64,000 bases of DNA from Oenanthe sinensis (lineage: Eukaryota; Streptophyta; Magnoliopsida; Apiales; Apiaceae), in assembly GCA_028671895.1 (NCBI GenBank), contig JAPMAC010000197.1, positions 8,039,501 through 8,103,500 on the forward strand. The letters run 5' to 3'. The position numbers were made by a program, and so were the translations under genes. How positions within the stretch are numbered: the first letter of the stretch is position 1; each line of letters opens with the position of its first letter. Of the stretch, positions 12,491 through 23,482 are shown in pieces. Below the pieces are notes generated by a model. That model was not told the DNA's origin, did not search any database, and saw only the letters and a program-made list of their open reading frames with translations.

Positions 12491-15400
12491 TCAGTGGGTC
12501 TGCAATGTTATCATTTGTGTGTACTTTACATATGTGTATGTCACCAAGAATGAATCTTTAGTCCTTTTCAAGTACTTTAGAATATTCTTGACAGCCGCCC
12601 AGTGACCTTCACCTGGATTAGATTGGTATCTGCTCGTCATGCTTAAAGCATACGAAACATCTGGGCGAGTACATACCATCGCATACACGATGGATCCAAT
12701 TGCTGAGGCATATGGAACCTTACTCATGCGGTCCTTGTCATCCAATGATTTCGGACACTGATCTTTAGAGATCGTTATCCCTTGAGACACGGGGACATAT
12801 CCCCTTTTTGCATTTTGCATACCAAAACGATGCAAAACCTTATCGATGTATGTACTCTGACTTAGACCGATCATCCTTCTAGATCTATCCCTATAGATCC
12901 TCATTCCTAGAATGTAGGATGCTTCTCCTAAGTCTTTCATAGAGAAGTTGCTCCCTAACCAAATCTTAACAGCCTTGAGAGAAGGTATGTCATTCCCCAT
13001 TAGTAGTATGTCATCAACATATAGTACTATGAATGCCACATGGCTCCCACTAACCTTCTTGTAAACACAAGGTTCATCTTCGTTTTGAACAAAGCCATAC
13101 TCTTTGACTGTTTCATCAAAACGGATATTCCATCTCCTAGAGGCTTGCTTCAATCCATAAATGGATCGACGTAATTTACATACCTTGCTAACATTCCTTG
13201 GATCGACAAAACCTTCAGGTTGTGTCATGTACACATCCACATCCTCTTCAAGGATTCCGTTAAGGAAGGCTGTTTTGACATCCATTTGCCAGATTTCATA
13301 ATCATGGAATGCTGCAATAGCAAGCAAAATCCTTATGGACTTGACCATAGCCACTGGTGAGAAAGTTTCATCATAGTCAATACCATGAATTTGTTTGAAA
13401 CCTTTTGCAACCAGCCTTGCTTTATAGGTCTGAACATTTCCATCCATGTCAGTTTTATTCTTAAAAACCCATTTGCACCCTATGGGTTTTACCCCTTCAG
13501 GTGGATCAACCAAAGTCCATACTCGGTTTTCGTACATGGAATCCATCTCGGATTTCATGGCTTCTAGCCATCTCTTAGATTCTGGACTGTTCATAGCATC
13601 TTGGTATGTGAGAGGCTCATCTTCATCTATGAGCATCAAATCACCACATTGAGTCAAAAGAAATCCATATCTCTCTGGCTCATGGCGAATTCTACCAGTT
13701 CTACGAACGACCTGTGTTTGTTGAGCATTATCATTATCCTGCTCATGTTCCACTTCAGGTTCAATGCTATTTTGTGGTTCTCGATCTTCATCGAGGTCTA
13801 TAGTTCTCCCACTGTTTCTTTTGGAAACAAAATCCCTTTCCATGAAGACAGCATCTCGAGTAATAAACACTTTTTGCTCAGAAGGACTATAGAAATAATA
13901 CGCCTTTGTTTCTTTAGGGTATCCCACAAAATTGCACTCTTCAGATTTAGGTCCAAGCTTGTCAGATACTTGACGTTTCACACACGCCTTGCATCCCCAA
14001 ACTTTCATAAAGCTCATGCCTGACCGTTTCTTCTCCCATATCTCATATGGAGTCTTTTGAACCTTCTTAGTAGGAACACGGTTAAGTGTGAAAGCCGTTG
14101 TTTCTAGAGCATAATCCCAGAAACTAATTGGAAGATCTGCATGACTCATCATCGATCGTACCATGTCCAACAAGGTGCGATTTCTCCTCTCTGAAACTCC
14201 ATTCCATTGAGGTGTACCTAGCGGAGTGAGTTGTGATACAATACCACACTCCTTTAAATAATCTTTAAATTCAGTGCTCAAGTATTCTCCTCCACGATCA
14301 GATCGTAAGATTTTAATACTTGCACCTCCGCCAATTTGCTTTTCTACTTCAGCCTTGTATTCTTTGAACTTTTCAAAAGAATCAGATTTATTCTTCATAA
14401 GATATACATACCCATATCTACTGAAATCATCAGTAAATGTTATGAAGTAGTAGTAGCCTCCTCTAGCCATCACACGCATTGGGCCACATACATCACTATG
14501 TATTAGCTCCAAACGTTCAGTGGCCCTTTGACCCTTACCAGTGAAAGGGACTTTAGTCATTTTACCAAGCAAACAAGATTCACATTCTTGGTATGATTCA
14601 AAATCAAACTTATCCAAGTATCCATCCTTATGTAATTTGGATATGCGTTTCTCATTTATATGGCCTAGACGACAATGCCAGAGGTATGTTTGATTTGAGT
14701 CATTAACTTTAAGTCGTTTGTTTTCTATATTACAGACAGGATTATCTAAGTCAAGAACATATAAACAATTAAACAAACGCGCAACACCATAGGTTAAATC
14801 ATTCAAAGCAAAAGAGCAACTGTTGTCCTTTATTGTAAACGAAAAACCTTTCTTGTCCAAACAAGAAACATAAATAATGTTTCTGCGAATCGCAGGCACG
14901 TAATAACAATTATCCAGTTCTAAAACTAGCCCAGAGGGCAAAGATAAATAATAGGTTCCTACAGCTAAAGCAGCAACTCTTGCTCCGTTGCCAACTCGTA
15001 GGTCCATTTCTCCTTTAGCCAATGTCCTACTTCTCTGCATTTCCTGCACATTTATACAAATGTGAGAAGCACATCCGGTATCCAATACCCAAGATGTAGA
15101 AATAGACAGATTGACTTCTATAACATATATACCTGAATTAGAAGCTTGCTCAGCCCTCTTCTTCTTCAGATCCTCCAAGTAAACTGAACAGTTTCTCTTC
15201 CAGTGACCAGTTTTCTTACAGTAGTGACATTCACCCTTAGCGACCCCACCTTTAGGCTTTAAAGCCTGTTTAGGACCTGACTTTGGCTTGGGTGTAGAAT
15301 CAGAACCTGTCTTCTTCTTACCCTTCCACTTGCCTTTCCCTTTGGCCTTACCTTTATTGCCCACCATCAGTATGGGAGCAGGTTCAACCGTCTTCATGTT

Positions 15401-15742
15401 GGTCTCATATGTTCTCAACATAGCCAACAATTCAGTAGGTGTTTTGTCAAATTCATTCATATTGTAGTTCATAACAAACTGAGTGAATTTGTTGTTCAAA
15501 GAATTCAAGATTAGGTCAATACCAATTTCGGGACCAATCGGGAAACCCAAAGTATCAAGATACTCAATGTAACCAATCATCTTCAGAACATGTGGGCCAA
15601 CTGGTTCACTTGCCCCTTGTTTGCAATTCTGACTTACTCGTGTTGAACCTTTCTTGACGAGTTTGGCTTGCAAACATGCTTTGCAAGTGCTCATAGATAG
15701 TATATGCATCCATATGCACATGTTGTCTTTGAAGCTCAGCAC
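12491..15742 (-). pseudogene. copia gag C-terminus/protease/integrase/RT with RNase H deleted
   Basis: A continuous frame encodes the gag end with a CCHC knuckle (CHYCKKTGHWKRNC), protease (WVLDTGCASHIC), the GAG-pre-integrase block (LWHCRLGHINEKRI), integrase with the D,D,E signature (HSDVCGP, FTDDFSRYGYVY, GVSERRNRTLL) and RT (WQMDVKTAFLNG, LYVDDILLMGND). RT reads EEDVDVYMT where relatives have EEDVYMT: a 6-bp duplication at 13232-13243. After KRTKDSFLV the frame jumps to unrelated residues because 382 bp are missing, removing the RNase H active site and shifting frame. The real start is in gag (15992); the 15742 start is only where this frame opens. Confidence 0.9.
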
Positions 15743-15992
15743 TCATAGTTGCCAACATAAGACATGCAACATCAGTTGCATCATTCTCATCCTTTGTATG
15801 GGCCGCTCGTTCCTCAACAGTAGCACCCTCAGGAAGGGGACCTGCCGGAGGAATATCAATGACATGAAGCTTGCGCTCCTGCCTGAGGACAATCCTCAAA
15901 TTCCTCTGCCAGTCTAGGAAGTTGTTTCCTCCTGTCAGCTTATCCTTCTCAAGGACAGATCGTACGGATAGTGTGTTTGTGTTGTTTGTCAT
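15606..15992 (-). pseudogene. copia gag N-terminus, frameshifted
   Basis: The likely start is the ATG at 15992 (MTNNTNTLSVRSVLEKDKL). The protein shows the copia gag fold region with NNFLDWQRNLRIVLRQE. Near 15625 the frame changes from FNTSKS to a stop soon after, while the correct continuation (KQGASEPVGPHVLKMIG) is in the frame of the downstream pol. One or two lost or gained bases around 15620-15640 therefore separate gag from pol. An upstream in-frame ATG exists at 16022, but MTNN fits family starts better. Confidence 0.8.
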
Positions 15993-17351
15993 TACTTGGT
16001 ATCTACAATGATAAAAGCACAAAATTAAACATTAGATTGTCTGAGTTATTTATTATGTTCAAATGATTATGATACATTCATAATATATCTCCCACTATTT
16101 TTATCAAATTAATAGCCCTTACTATTAATTTGGAAAGTATATCCCATAATTCTTTCTAGTGAGCCAAGATCCATATTTCGTCATGTCTTAAGTCAACCTC
16201 TGGAAGTCCTTAAGAATGATTATTTAGGTAGACAACATTTATCAATTATATCATATATAATTCTTGGATAGTTTGGTGAGAAACGATTGATCTTATCTAT
16301 CTAATAGATTTTTAACCAAACTCTATGCTTCTAAGTTCATAATGGTTGAATATAACCGTTTACTTTCACCTTATTATGACGACTCAGTTAAGTTTGACCC
16401 AATGATACAACGGCCGAATATAACCGTTTATATTCGTCGCATCTCACCATGATAGATAGGAGTCCCCTGCCACTGACAGTCTTTCCCCTAATCGATCTAG
16501 GATTCGATGAGTGTTCATTCATTGGAAAGCATCTGATTAAAACTTAATATTTTGTTAAGGGGTTTAGAAAATTCACGACGATCATGATCACATCATGAAG
16601 AGATCCTCAATTTTTCCTTGAACTAAATATTTCAAATTGACATCTTAAATTGTTCATTTCCCAGGTAGATGGAGAATACCAGTGGTCACACTTAAAATCC
16701 ATCAGCCTTACGAATACGCATATCCGTTTTTGTCAGAAAATCCCAATTATAGACATCAAAATCCATATTCAATTCCGTGTTTTAAAAATCCATATTTCAT
16801 AAACACAAGAATCTCATGATCGTTTGTTAATTTTAAAATCTTAAATCGTTACAGATTTTATCTTGTTTAGCATGGCAAGCATGGCATGGGTGACGTATCT
16901 AATACATGCATACATCATTAATCTAATTAAAGCATGCATCTTCTACTCTACACATACATTCATACATCAATATGTAAAGTGCAGTATGTAAACGTGCTTG
17001 GTTATGGCCCCTTTCCTATGTGATCCTTTCGAGCTAATGAAAGGATCAAAGTCAATCTATGGTGGTGAAATATAAATACAATTACATGTCTTCATTCTTC
17101 TTGTATCCATGGGTTCTTGCTCCTCTTCTTGGATCATCCTTTAATCTTCAAGTACATTACATGGAATAATTGAATACAACCTATACTAATGTACTTACAT
17201 AAGAAAACTCGAGTTACATTCGAGGTTAAACAATTACAAGAATGAAGAAAACGACATGAAGTCGTATTTATAAAACCAAAACCAAAACCATTAATCTAGG
17301 GGTCTAAGGGCCATAACCAGCACCATGCTCAAGTACACAAAATAAAATATT

Positions 17352-17413
17352 GCGGGGGTCCGGGGGTGGCAGCCCCCGGGCGGGGTCTGGGGCGGCAGCC
17401 CCCAGCTGGGGTC
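17352..17413 (-). repeat. GC-rich hairpin/G-run segment in leader
   Basis: Two related units, GGGGGTGGCAGCCCCCGGGC and GGGGCGGCAGCCCCCAGCT, lie in tandem. Each folds on itself (GGGGGY..RCCCCC) and carries G-runs. It is an abrupt GC island in AT-rich DNA. Confidence 0.7.
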
Positions 17414-17476
17414 GAGCTATTCAGAAATCATCAATTTCTGAACTACAGATCATAACTGTTGGCCTTTTTCCCCACT

Positions 17477-17690
17477 GCAATTTATACAGTCCATCAGAGT
17501 TTACTGCTAAACTCTGATCAGCACAGTCCATCAGAGTTTACTGCTAAACTCTGATCAGATACCATCGGAGTTTGTTAAACTCTGACCATGCTCTATACTC
17601 TGACCTGACCATCAGAGTTTATTAAACTCTGAGCGAGTCCATCAGAGTTTGTTAAACTCTGACCCAGCTCCAATTTCACAAACTCTGATC
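17477..17690 (-). repeat. array of TCAGAGTTTA/TAAACTCTGA inverted repeats
   Basis: At least five units read CATCAGAGTTT-loop-AAACTCTGA. The first two are perfect 11-bp arms with a 4-base loop (ATCAGAGTTTA CTGC TAAACTCTGAT); later units have shorter loops (ATTA, GTTA). The units lie 40-60 bp apart. The same motif family recurs in the LTR and gag of the unrelated element at 60771-64000. Confidence 0.85.
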
Positions 17691-17893
17691 AGACACAGAA
17701 TATACATTCTCTGACAGTTACATATTGGCAGAAGCATAGCAGTCTCATAACAGGCATGGCAGTCTCATAACAGAAGCATGGCAGTGGCATAACAGATTAT
17801 GACAAAGTAGTAGCATGGCATGGCAGTCACCAAAACAGGCATGTATGCATCAAATACATAAAACACGTAACCAAATCAGTCCCTTATACACGT

Positions 17894-17905
17894 AGCTCTG
17901 ATGCC
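17894..17905 (-). other. primer-binding site of element 2
   Basis: Minus-strand TGGCATCAGAGC, two bases inside the 5' LTR end, is complementary to the 3' end of initiator-Met tRNA as in most plant copia elements. Confidence 0.85.
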
Positions 17906-17907
17906 AT

Positions 17908-18929
17908 TGTTGGGTTCCGAGGCATAAAACGCAACGGATTAAACGTAAATATAAAGAAAAATTTCGGAACCCTAACGCAGAATCATGTATAAGATTGACA
18001 GATTATGGTGAAACGGAATCATACCTTTGTCTGGTCTTGACTTACACGAACTCAACGGAGATCCTAGCTTTCACGACTTGTGTCTTCCTCTCGAAAGCAC
18101 CTCTATGGTATCCACACGAGCACCTTCAAGAACGTCTCACGATCTTGATTACGGAATGGATGTACTAGCCTCCTTTGATGATTTCGAATTCTGCCTCTGC
18201 CTTTTCTCTCTGCCTTTGCTGCTGCTAGGGTTCGTTTTTCTTAAAAACTTAATACTTATTAACCCTACATTATCTATTTATAATGGTTGGTTAATAGGCC
18301 CATAATAGCAACCCATAACAGCAAAGTCTAACCCATGTAGGTTTAGGATTAAATAATAAAACCGAATTTTATTATTTAATTAATAACTAAGTCACACTTA
18401 ATTATTAATGGCAGAATTCAAATTCGAATTTATATTATTTCAATTAATTAAGTCTCACTTAATTAATATAATAAAATTCAAATAATCATCAATTAATTTA
18501 AATCTATAATTTAAATTAATTATTCCTTTAAGTACTCTATGTGTGTGACCCTATAGGCTATTATTTAATTAGCAATAATTTTATTCTCTAATAAAATTAT
18601 AAACAATGAGCGGTATCTAGTAATACATCATTGCTACCCAATTAAATAATAATTAAATCGTGATTCGATAAAACCTTTCGTGATTAATGTTTCAGTGTAA
18701 TATAATCCCTTTAACCATATATATTATAGATTAAACTCGAGGCATGTATTTAGTCATCCTCTTCAACATTTAATCCGAGTTTACTTGATCCATGAGTAGA
18801 CTATGAAAAACAAATCATTATTTGAGCATGGCCATGCATTTTATAGTCTCACTCAATCAAGAGGCCAATAATATCTCTCCTAATTATAGGAGGGTTAAAT
18901 CCTTTATCTATCATTCATATTTCTCATAC
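17908..18929 (-). repeat. 5' LTR of element 2, truncated
   Basis: It aligns without gaps with 10838-11859 and stops abruptly at 18929, leaving about 540 bp of U3 missing. At the break the 9-mer TCATATTTC occurs on both sides (about 18915 and 18930), a possible recombination tract. Loss of U3 would remove most of the promoter. Confidence 0.9.
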
Positions 18930-19985
18930 TCATATTTCACGAATCTATGGCCAGAGTGAATGAAATTAGAAAGAGTTTCTAATTTGCATTAAAAGGAACT
19001 TTGCATTATGAATAAGAAATCATATGATTAAATTAGATAGGCTTGACACGAGTTCCATGCCTTGTATTTAATCAGGATATTGAAGGGTAGAAGGAATTAA
19101 TTGTACGTTAACTAATTACTGACAGGTTCTATGTATTCTAAGCAATGATTTCGTATTATCTGGATAGTCGCGATATGTTGAGAAGCATCACTCATGATGT
19201 AGAATAAAAATAATTAATCAGATTAATTATATTTAATGAATTAATAGAATTCATATAAATAATAAATAAAATGTTTATTATTATTTATTTCTACTACCGG
19301 CTTAATATTGAACCTAAAGAGTCACACCATAAAAGAGATTAAATTATAGATGAAGGAATAATTAATAATAGCTAGTCATTATTTATTTATGAAATAAATA
19401 ATTACTTAGCAAATTTTATAAATTAATTAAATGAGATTTAATTGATTATAAATTATTTAAGATAAGATCTTAATATTATTAATTAAATATTTAATTAAAG
19501 TAATTAAATATGAAGAGAGAATAATTTTCTAAAAGAGTTTAGAAAAAGGAATTAATGATTAAAATAGTTTTAATCATTAACTAATTAATTAATAAGATTA
19601 ATTAATTAAAAAGGAAATTAATAATAAGATATTTATAGAAAATATCTTAGCTGAGATATTTATCTATAAATATAGGATTATAAATCCTAATACAAAAAAA
19701 ACCCTAATATTTGTGAGAAATATTTTAAAAGGGAGGCAACCCTAATTTCCTCTCTAGCCTCCTCCTTCATATTTTAGTTTGATTCTTGGTGGATATCTTT
19801 AGAGCACTCCACACTTGAGGGGTGATTGCAAGGATTGAAGAACAAGATCTTCTCTAGCTGTTGCCGGAAAGCAATCGAGGTATTCTTCAATTTATAAAAT
19901 AGTTTTGTATCTATATGTATGTATACATAGGAATATATGCAAATAAATGTTATTCAATGCTTCCGCTGGTGCATAAATTCCTACA
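18930..19985 (+). repeat. foreign copia LTR fragment
   Basis: The sequence has plant copia LTR style: a CCTAAAGAGTCACACCATA block like the CCTATAGGGTCACACAC of the Angela LTRs, a TATA-like CTATAAATATAG near 19671, AACCCTAAT leader sequence, and an end with CTTCCGCTGGTGC...CCTACA that parallels TATCCGCTGCGTTTT...CCCAACA. It lacks its 5' end and joins the truncated element-2 LTR on the left and hAT coding sequence on the right. Confidence 0.55.
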
Positions 19986-21886
19986 CAAGGAAGTAAGAAT
20001 AAGAGAGGAAAAACAATATTTTCATTGTTCAAATCCAAAGAAAGTGCATCTACAGCTGCTACGCCTACTAGTGAGGTACATCCCCCATCTGATACTATTA
20101 TTGAGGAAAATCCTTCTTTTAAATCTCGAAGAGTTGAAATTGATCTTAATTCTCTTGAGCGAGATCCTACAATTAGGACCCTTATATGGCAACATCCCGT
20201 TAATCAACGAGATGAAATTAGGCGAGCTTATATTAAATTGGGTCCGTATCAACCTAAGTTGCCAGAGTATCCGAGAACTAAATACGGGTCACAAATGCAA
20301 CATCGTAAATTTCAGTATTCATGGTTTGAAAAGTTTCCCTGGTTAGAGTACTCTCCAACAAAGGATTTAGTATTTTGTTTCCCTTATTTTATTTTCCAAA
20401 ACAAATCACCTCTCCATCCTACATTCACTGTTGATGGATTTAATAATTGGAAGAGGGTTAATGATGGAGTTAGATGTCCACTTTTGATGCATACGGGAGG
20501 CCCTACTTCACCACATAATAATGCTGCGCAATGCGTTCAAGAATTGATGAAAGTAACTGGACATATTGACAAAGCATTGAATGCCCAAAGTTTAGAAGAA
20601 GATCAGAAAAATAGATTGCGACTTACAACAACAATTGAGAGTATTCGATGGCTTATTTTGCAAGCTTGTGCATTTAGAGGTCATGATGAATCTCCAATTT
20701 CTAAAAATCGTGGTAATTTTTTAGAGATGGTAAAACTTATGGGTCGATTGAATGTTAACATTGGTGATGTAGTTTTAGAGAAAGCTCTAAAAAATGCAAC
20801 ATATACTTCACCAACTATTCAAAAGGAAATTTTGAATATTTTTGCGAATAAAGTGAGAAGAAAAATATGTGAAGAAATTGGAGATGCAAAGTTCTGTATT
20901 TTAGTTGATGAAGCTAAAGATGCTTCAAATAAAGAGCAAATGGAAATTATTTTGAGATTTGTTGATTGTCTCAGTATCTTACGAGAGCTTTGCAGCACAA
21001 ATCTCTTGATATTGTAAATGCCATGGATCTAGTTTCAACAACTAAAACACTGCTTCTCACTTTGAGAGAAGAAGGATTTGATCATCTCCTTGTGTATGTG
21101 CAATCGATTTGCACACAACATGATATTGAAATTCCAGATATGAATGCTTTGTACAAAAGGGCAATAGGACGTTCATGCCAACAAAAAGATTCAATGACAA
21201 CCCGTGAACACTATCATTTTAATATCTTCAATTCCGCAATAGATTTTTAACAAGAAGAGTTGAATTCCAGATTTAGTGATGGAGCGGTAGAGCTCCTTAT
21301 ACTTAGCACTGCTTTAGACCCTAAGGATGATTTTAGAGCATTCAAAGTTGAGGATATTTGCATGCTGGCAGAAAAATATTATCCAAAAGACTTCAGTGAA
21401 CAAGAAATGCATTATTTGAGATGTCAACTTGAGCACTATAAAATTGATGTTGTTCGTCATGAGAGCTTTCAAAATATCTCTTACATCAATGAACTATGTC
21501 GCAGATTAGTTGAAACGAACAAGGTGCAAAATTATAATTTGATTGATAGATTGATTCGGCTTGTTTTGACTTTACCCGTTTCTACTGCCACGACAGAGAG
21601 GTCATTTTCAGCTATAAAACTTATCAAAACCGCTCTACGCAATAAGATGGAAGAGGTTTTTTTAGCAGATTCTATGATGATTTACATCGAACGAGAGCTT
21701 GCTGAAGATACAATTCTGACTCCATAACAGATGAATTCTATTCTATAAAGAATAGAAGAGTACAACTTAAATAATATGTAAGAATTCTGTTAAATTTCAT
21801 AACTATTTTATTAGAGTTTATTTGATCTCTTATGATTGCTTTATTTTTAGCAGCCCAGGTGAGAAAATATTCCTGGCTCCGCCCTT
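19986..21886 (+). mobile_element. hAT-superfamily transposon remnant
   Basis: A broken transposase gene is followed by a right end reading CCTGGCTCCGCCCTTG at 21871-21886, whose reverse complement CAAGGGCGGAGCCAGG resembles the terminal repeat (CAGGGGCGGAGCCAGG type) of plant ZMYM1-like hAT elements. The left terminal repeat is absent because the copia LTR fragment joins the 5' end of the coding region. Confidence 0.65.
19988..21727 (+). pseudogene. hAT transposase pseudogene (TTF-type zinc finger, DUF4371, hAT dimerisation)
   Basis: The first open part (20025-21017) begins in frame without an ATG and shows the TTF-type zinc finger region (RKFQYSWFEKFPWLEYS, VFCFPYFIF, FTVDGFNNWKR) and a DUF4371 start (FRGHDESPISKNRGNFLEM, FCILVDEAKDAS). 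Near 20965 the frame changes and a large piece, roughly 200 residues in relatives and including part of the catalytic core, is missing. The second part carries LTRALQHKSLDIVNAM, then an in-frame TAA (21248-21250), then the C-terminal dimerisation motif LTLPVSTATTERSFSAIKLIKTALRNKM. It ends at TAA 21725-21727. The domain logic is clear, and the gene cannot make active transposase. Confidence 0.85.
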
Positions 21887-22020
21887 GATCTATATCAACA
21901 ATGGTCTTACAGTCAAGATTTTAATTTAATTATCTATTAATTAAATTAATTAATTAGTTAATTTAATTAATAAATTAATTCACTTAGAATTAATTTATTT
22001 CTTAAATTAATTAAAGGATT
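21887..22020 (+). other. AT-rich gap, nothing recognised
   Basis: Repeated TTAATTAA-type sequence between the hAT end and the older LTR. The LTR may start within it, as element B's LTR also has a TTAATTAA-rich block in U3. Confidence 0.4.
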
Positions 22021-23295
22021 CATTAATTTAGAATTATTTTAGAATGAAGAAGACAAAAGCTAGAAACTCAAAGAGATACATGTTTGTTTGGAATGCAGTG
22101 TACAAGTGTCAGAATCTAAGATTGAATATTTGACTAGGTACATGCAGTGCTGAAAAGAAGTATTGTCTAGTTTAAAGAGTCAGATTATTTCAGTAAAAGA
22201 GGTACTTCTAATTGTAACTGTAGATACAGCAAAGCAGGCCTGACGGTACTAACTTAAAGACAAGACGGAAAAAGAATTGACACGGAAGAAATGCAGAGTC
22301 ATATATTCTTAAAAGTGGAACCTCAGTTGGAATTGATTTATCATTTTCAAGTTAAAAGGAGTTCGGTTCCAGACATTCAGAAGACCACAACTTAGAGCGT
22401 AAAGATTTATTTTTATTAATAAATATTTTATTTATTTATTAAATTATCTTTATAAATATCTAAATAATATTATATATTTATTTTTATAATTTCTGAATTA
22501 AATTTATTATTTATTAATCAAAGATTATAAGGTGTGCAGGTCGAAAAACATTTCTATAGAGCTTGTCTATAATAAGACGAAATAGGCCCCTTTTCTTTTT
22601 CAAATTGAATTGGCAGGTGAATGGAAAATCTTACCGAGAGAGCTATTCAATGGAAAGTTTTACCGATAGTTATTTTTAAAAGTCTTACCGAATTATTTCT
22701 TTAAAACTTTATAAAAGTCTTACCGAATTATTTCTTGAAGGCTTTTTAAAAGTTTACCGAAAATACAAAAGAAAAAGGTCTTACTGCAGTTAAAGAAAAA
22801 GTCTTACCAGATTTTTTAAAAGTCTTACTGAGTTATACAAAAGCCTTACCGAGTAAAAAAAGTTTTGTCCAACTGATTTAAAAAGTCTTAGAAAGCTAAT
22901 TTATAAAGTCTTTAAGATTTTTTAATAAGTTTTATTTAATGTCAGCTTACACCTCTATAAATATGAGGCAATTGGCTTCATTTTTAGAGAGTAGAAAGCA
23001 TTCAAATTCAGTAATTTGTCTGCAAAGTTATATTCACAAACTTTCTGTGCTGGTTTGAATTCTTAATTCCTTAAGTAGAACAGTTAATGTCAAATATGTT
23101 CTAGGAATTAAAGAAATATTCTACGGAATATTGTAACACCCTTTCAAGTTTAATATATGTATTTAACTTGAATCTTGTTTAAATAATTTTAATTATTCTT
23201 GATAATTAAAATATTATTTTAAATCAAAAAAATCCGCGAAATTTTTTTAAAATTGTATTCAACTCTCTTTCTACAATCTTATATAAGAACCAACA
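22020..23295 (+). repeat. old Sirevirus-type solo LTR or LTR fragment
   Basis: The 3' half aligns with the LTR of element B: TATA region (CTCTATAAATATGAGGCA at 22953), TTCTGTGCTG near 23043, AACAGTTAATGTCAAATATGTTCTAG, and the end ATTGTATTCAACTCTCTTTCTACAAT...ACCAACA at 23295. Upstream it carries its own repeat array (GTCTTACCGA, 22620-22870). No internal region follows, so it is a solo LTR or truncated copy. The left boundary is uncertain. Confidence 0.65.
22620..22870 (+). repeat. AAAGTCTTACCGA repeat array in old LTR
   Basis: AAAGTCTTACCGA and close variants (TCTTACTG, CCTTACCGAG, TTTTACCGA) occur about ten times, separated by A/T-rich spacers. It is a counterpart of the AAGTCATACCGA array in element B, with T for A at one fixed position. 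Confidence 0.75.
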
Positions 23296-23477
23296 AAGAG
23301 GGAGAGAGTAAAAGAGATCGATAAGAGATAAATAAGAGAGAAAGATAATTCATTCATAAAATTCTGCATAATCTTGTAACCGCTCTACCCATACTTTACG
23401 TAGCCAACTCTAACCACTACCCCCACTACAATATGAAATTGAAATAAATAAGTGCTACCAACTAATATTTACCCTAA

Positions 23478-23482
23478 ACTAC
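23478..23482. repeat. target-site duplication ACTAC (left) of element B
   Basis: ACTAC precedes the 5' LTR and is matched exactly at 34551-34555. Confidence 0.9.

Larger units (their letters stand above)
15993..17893 (-). other. 1.9-kb untranslated leader of element 2
   Basis: This stretch between primer site and gag has no credible reading frame. It holds a GC-rich hairpin segment (17352-17413) and an array of inverted-repeat units (17477-17690). Nearly 2 kb is long for a leader and may include captured sequence. Confidence 0.6.
10838..18929 (-). mobile_element. Angela-like Ty1/copia element 2, defective
   Basis: On the minus strand the order is: truncated 5' LTR (18929-17908), primer site, long leader, gag, protease, integrase, RT, polypurine tract (12411-12400) and 3' LTR (12399-10838). 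The two LTRs differ at roughly a dozen positions over 1022 shared bases (about 1.2%), with no indel. Defects: a gag frameshift near 15625, a 382-bp deletion of RNase H and a lost distal 5' LTR. The element interrupts the LTR of Sirevirus A. GTGTA precedes it at 10833-10837, but the partner duplication is lost with the right end. Confidence 0.9.

Noticed and set aside
13601..14023. 140-codon plus-strand frame
   Set aside because: Shadow of the minus-strand copia polyprotein.
19909..21894. 8-bp match ATCTATAT on both sides of the hAT remnant as a target duplication
   Set aside because: The left copy is inside LTR sequence with no terminal repeat next to it, and an AT-rich 8-mer can match by chance.
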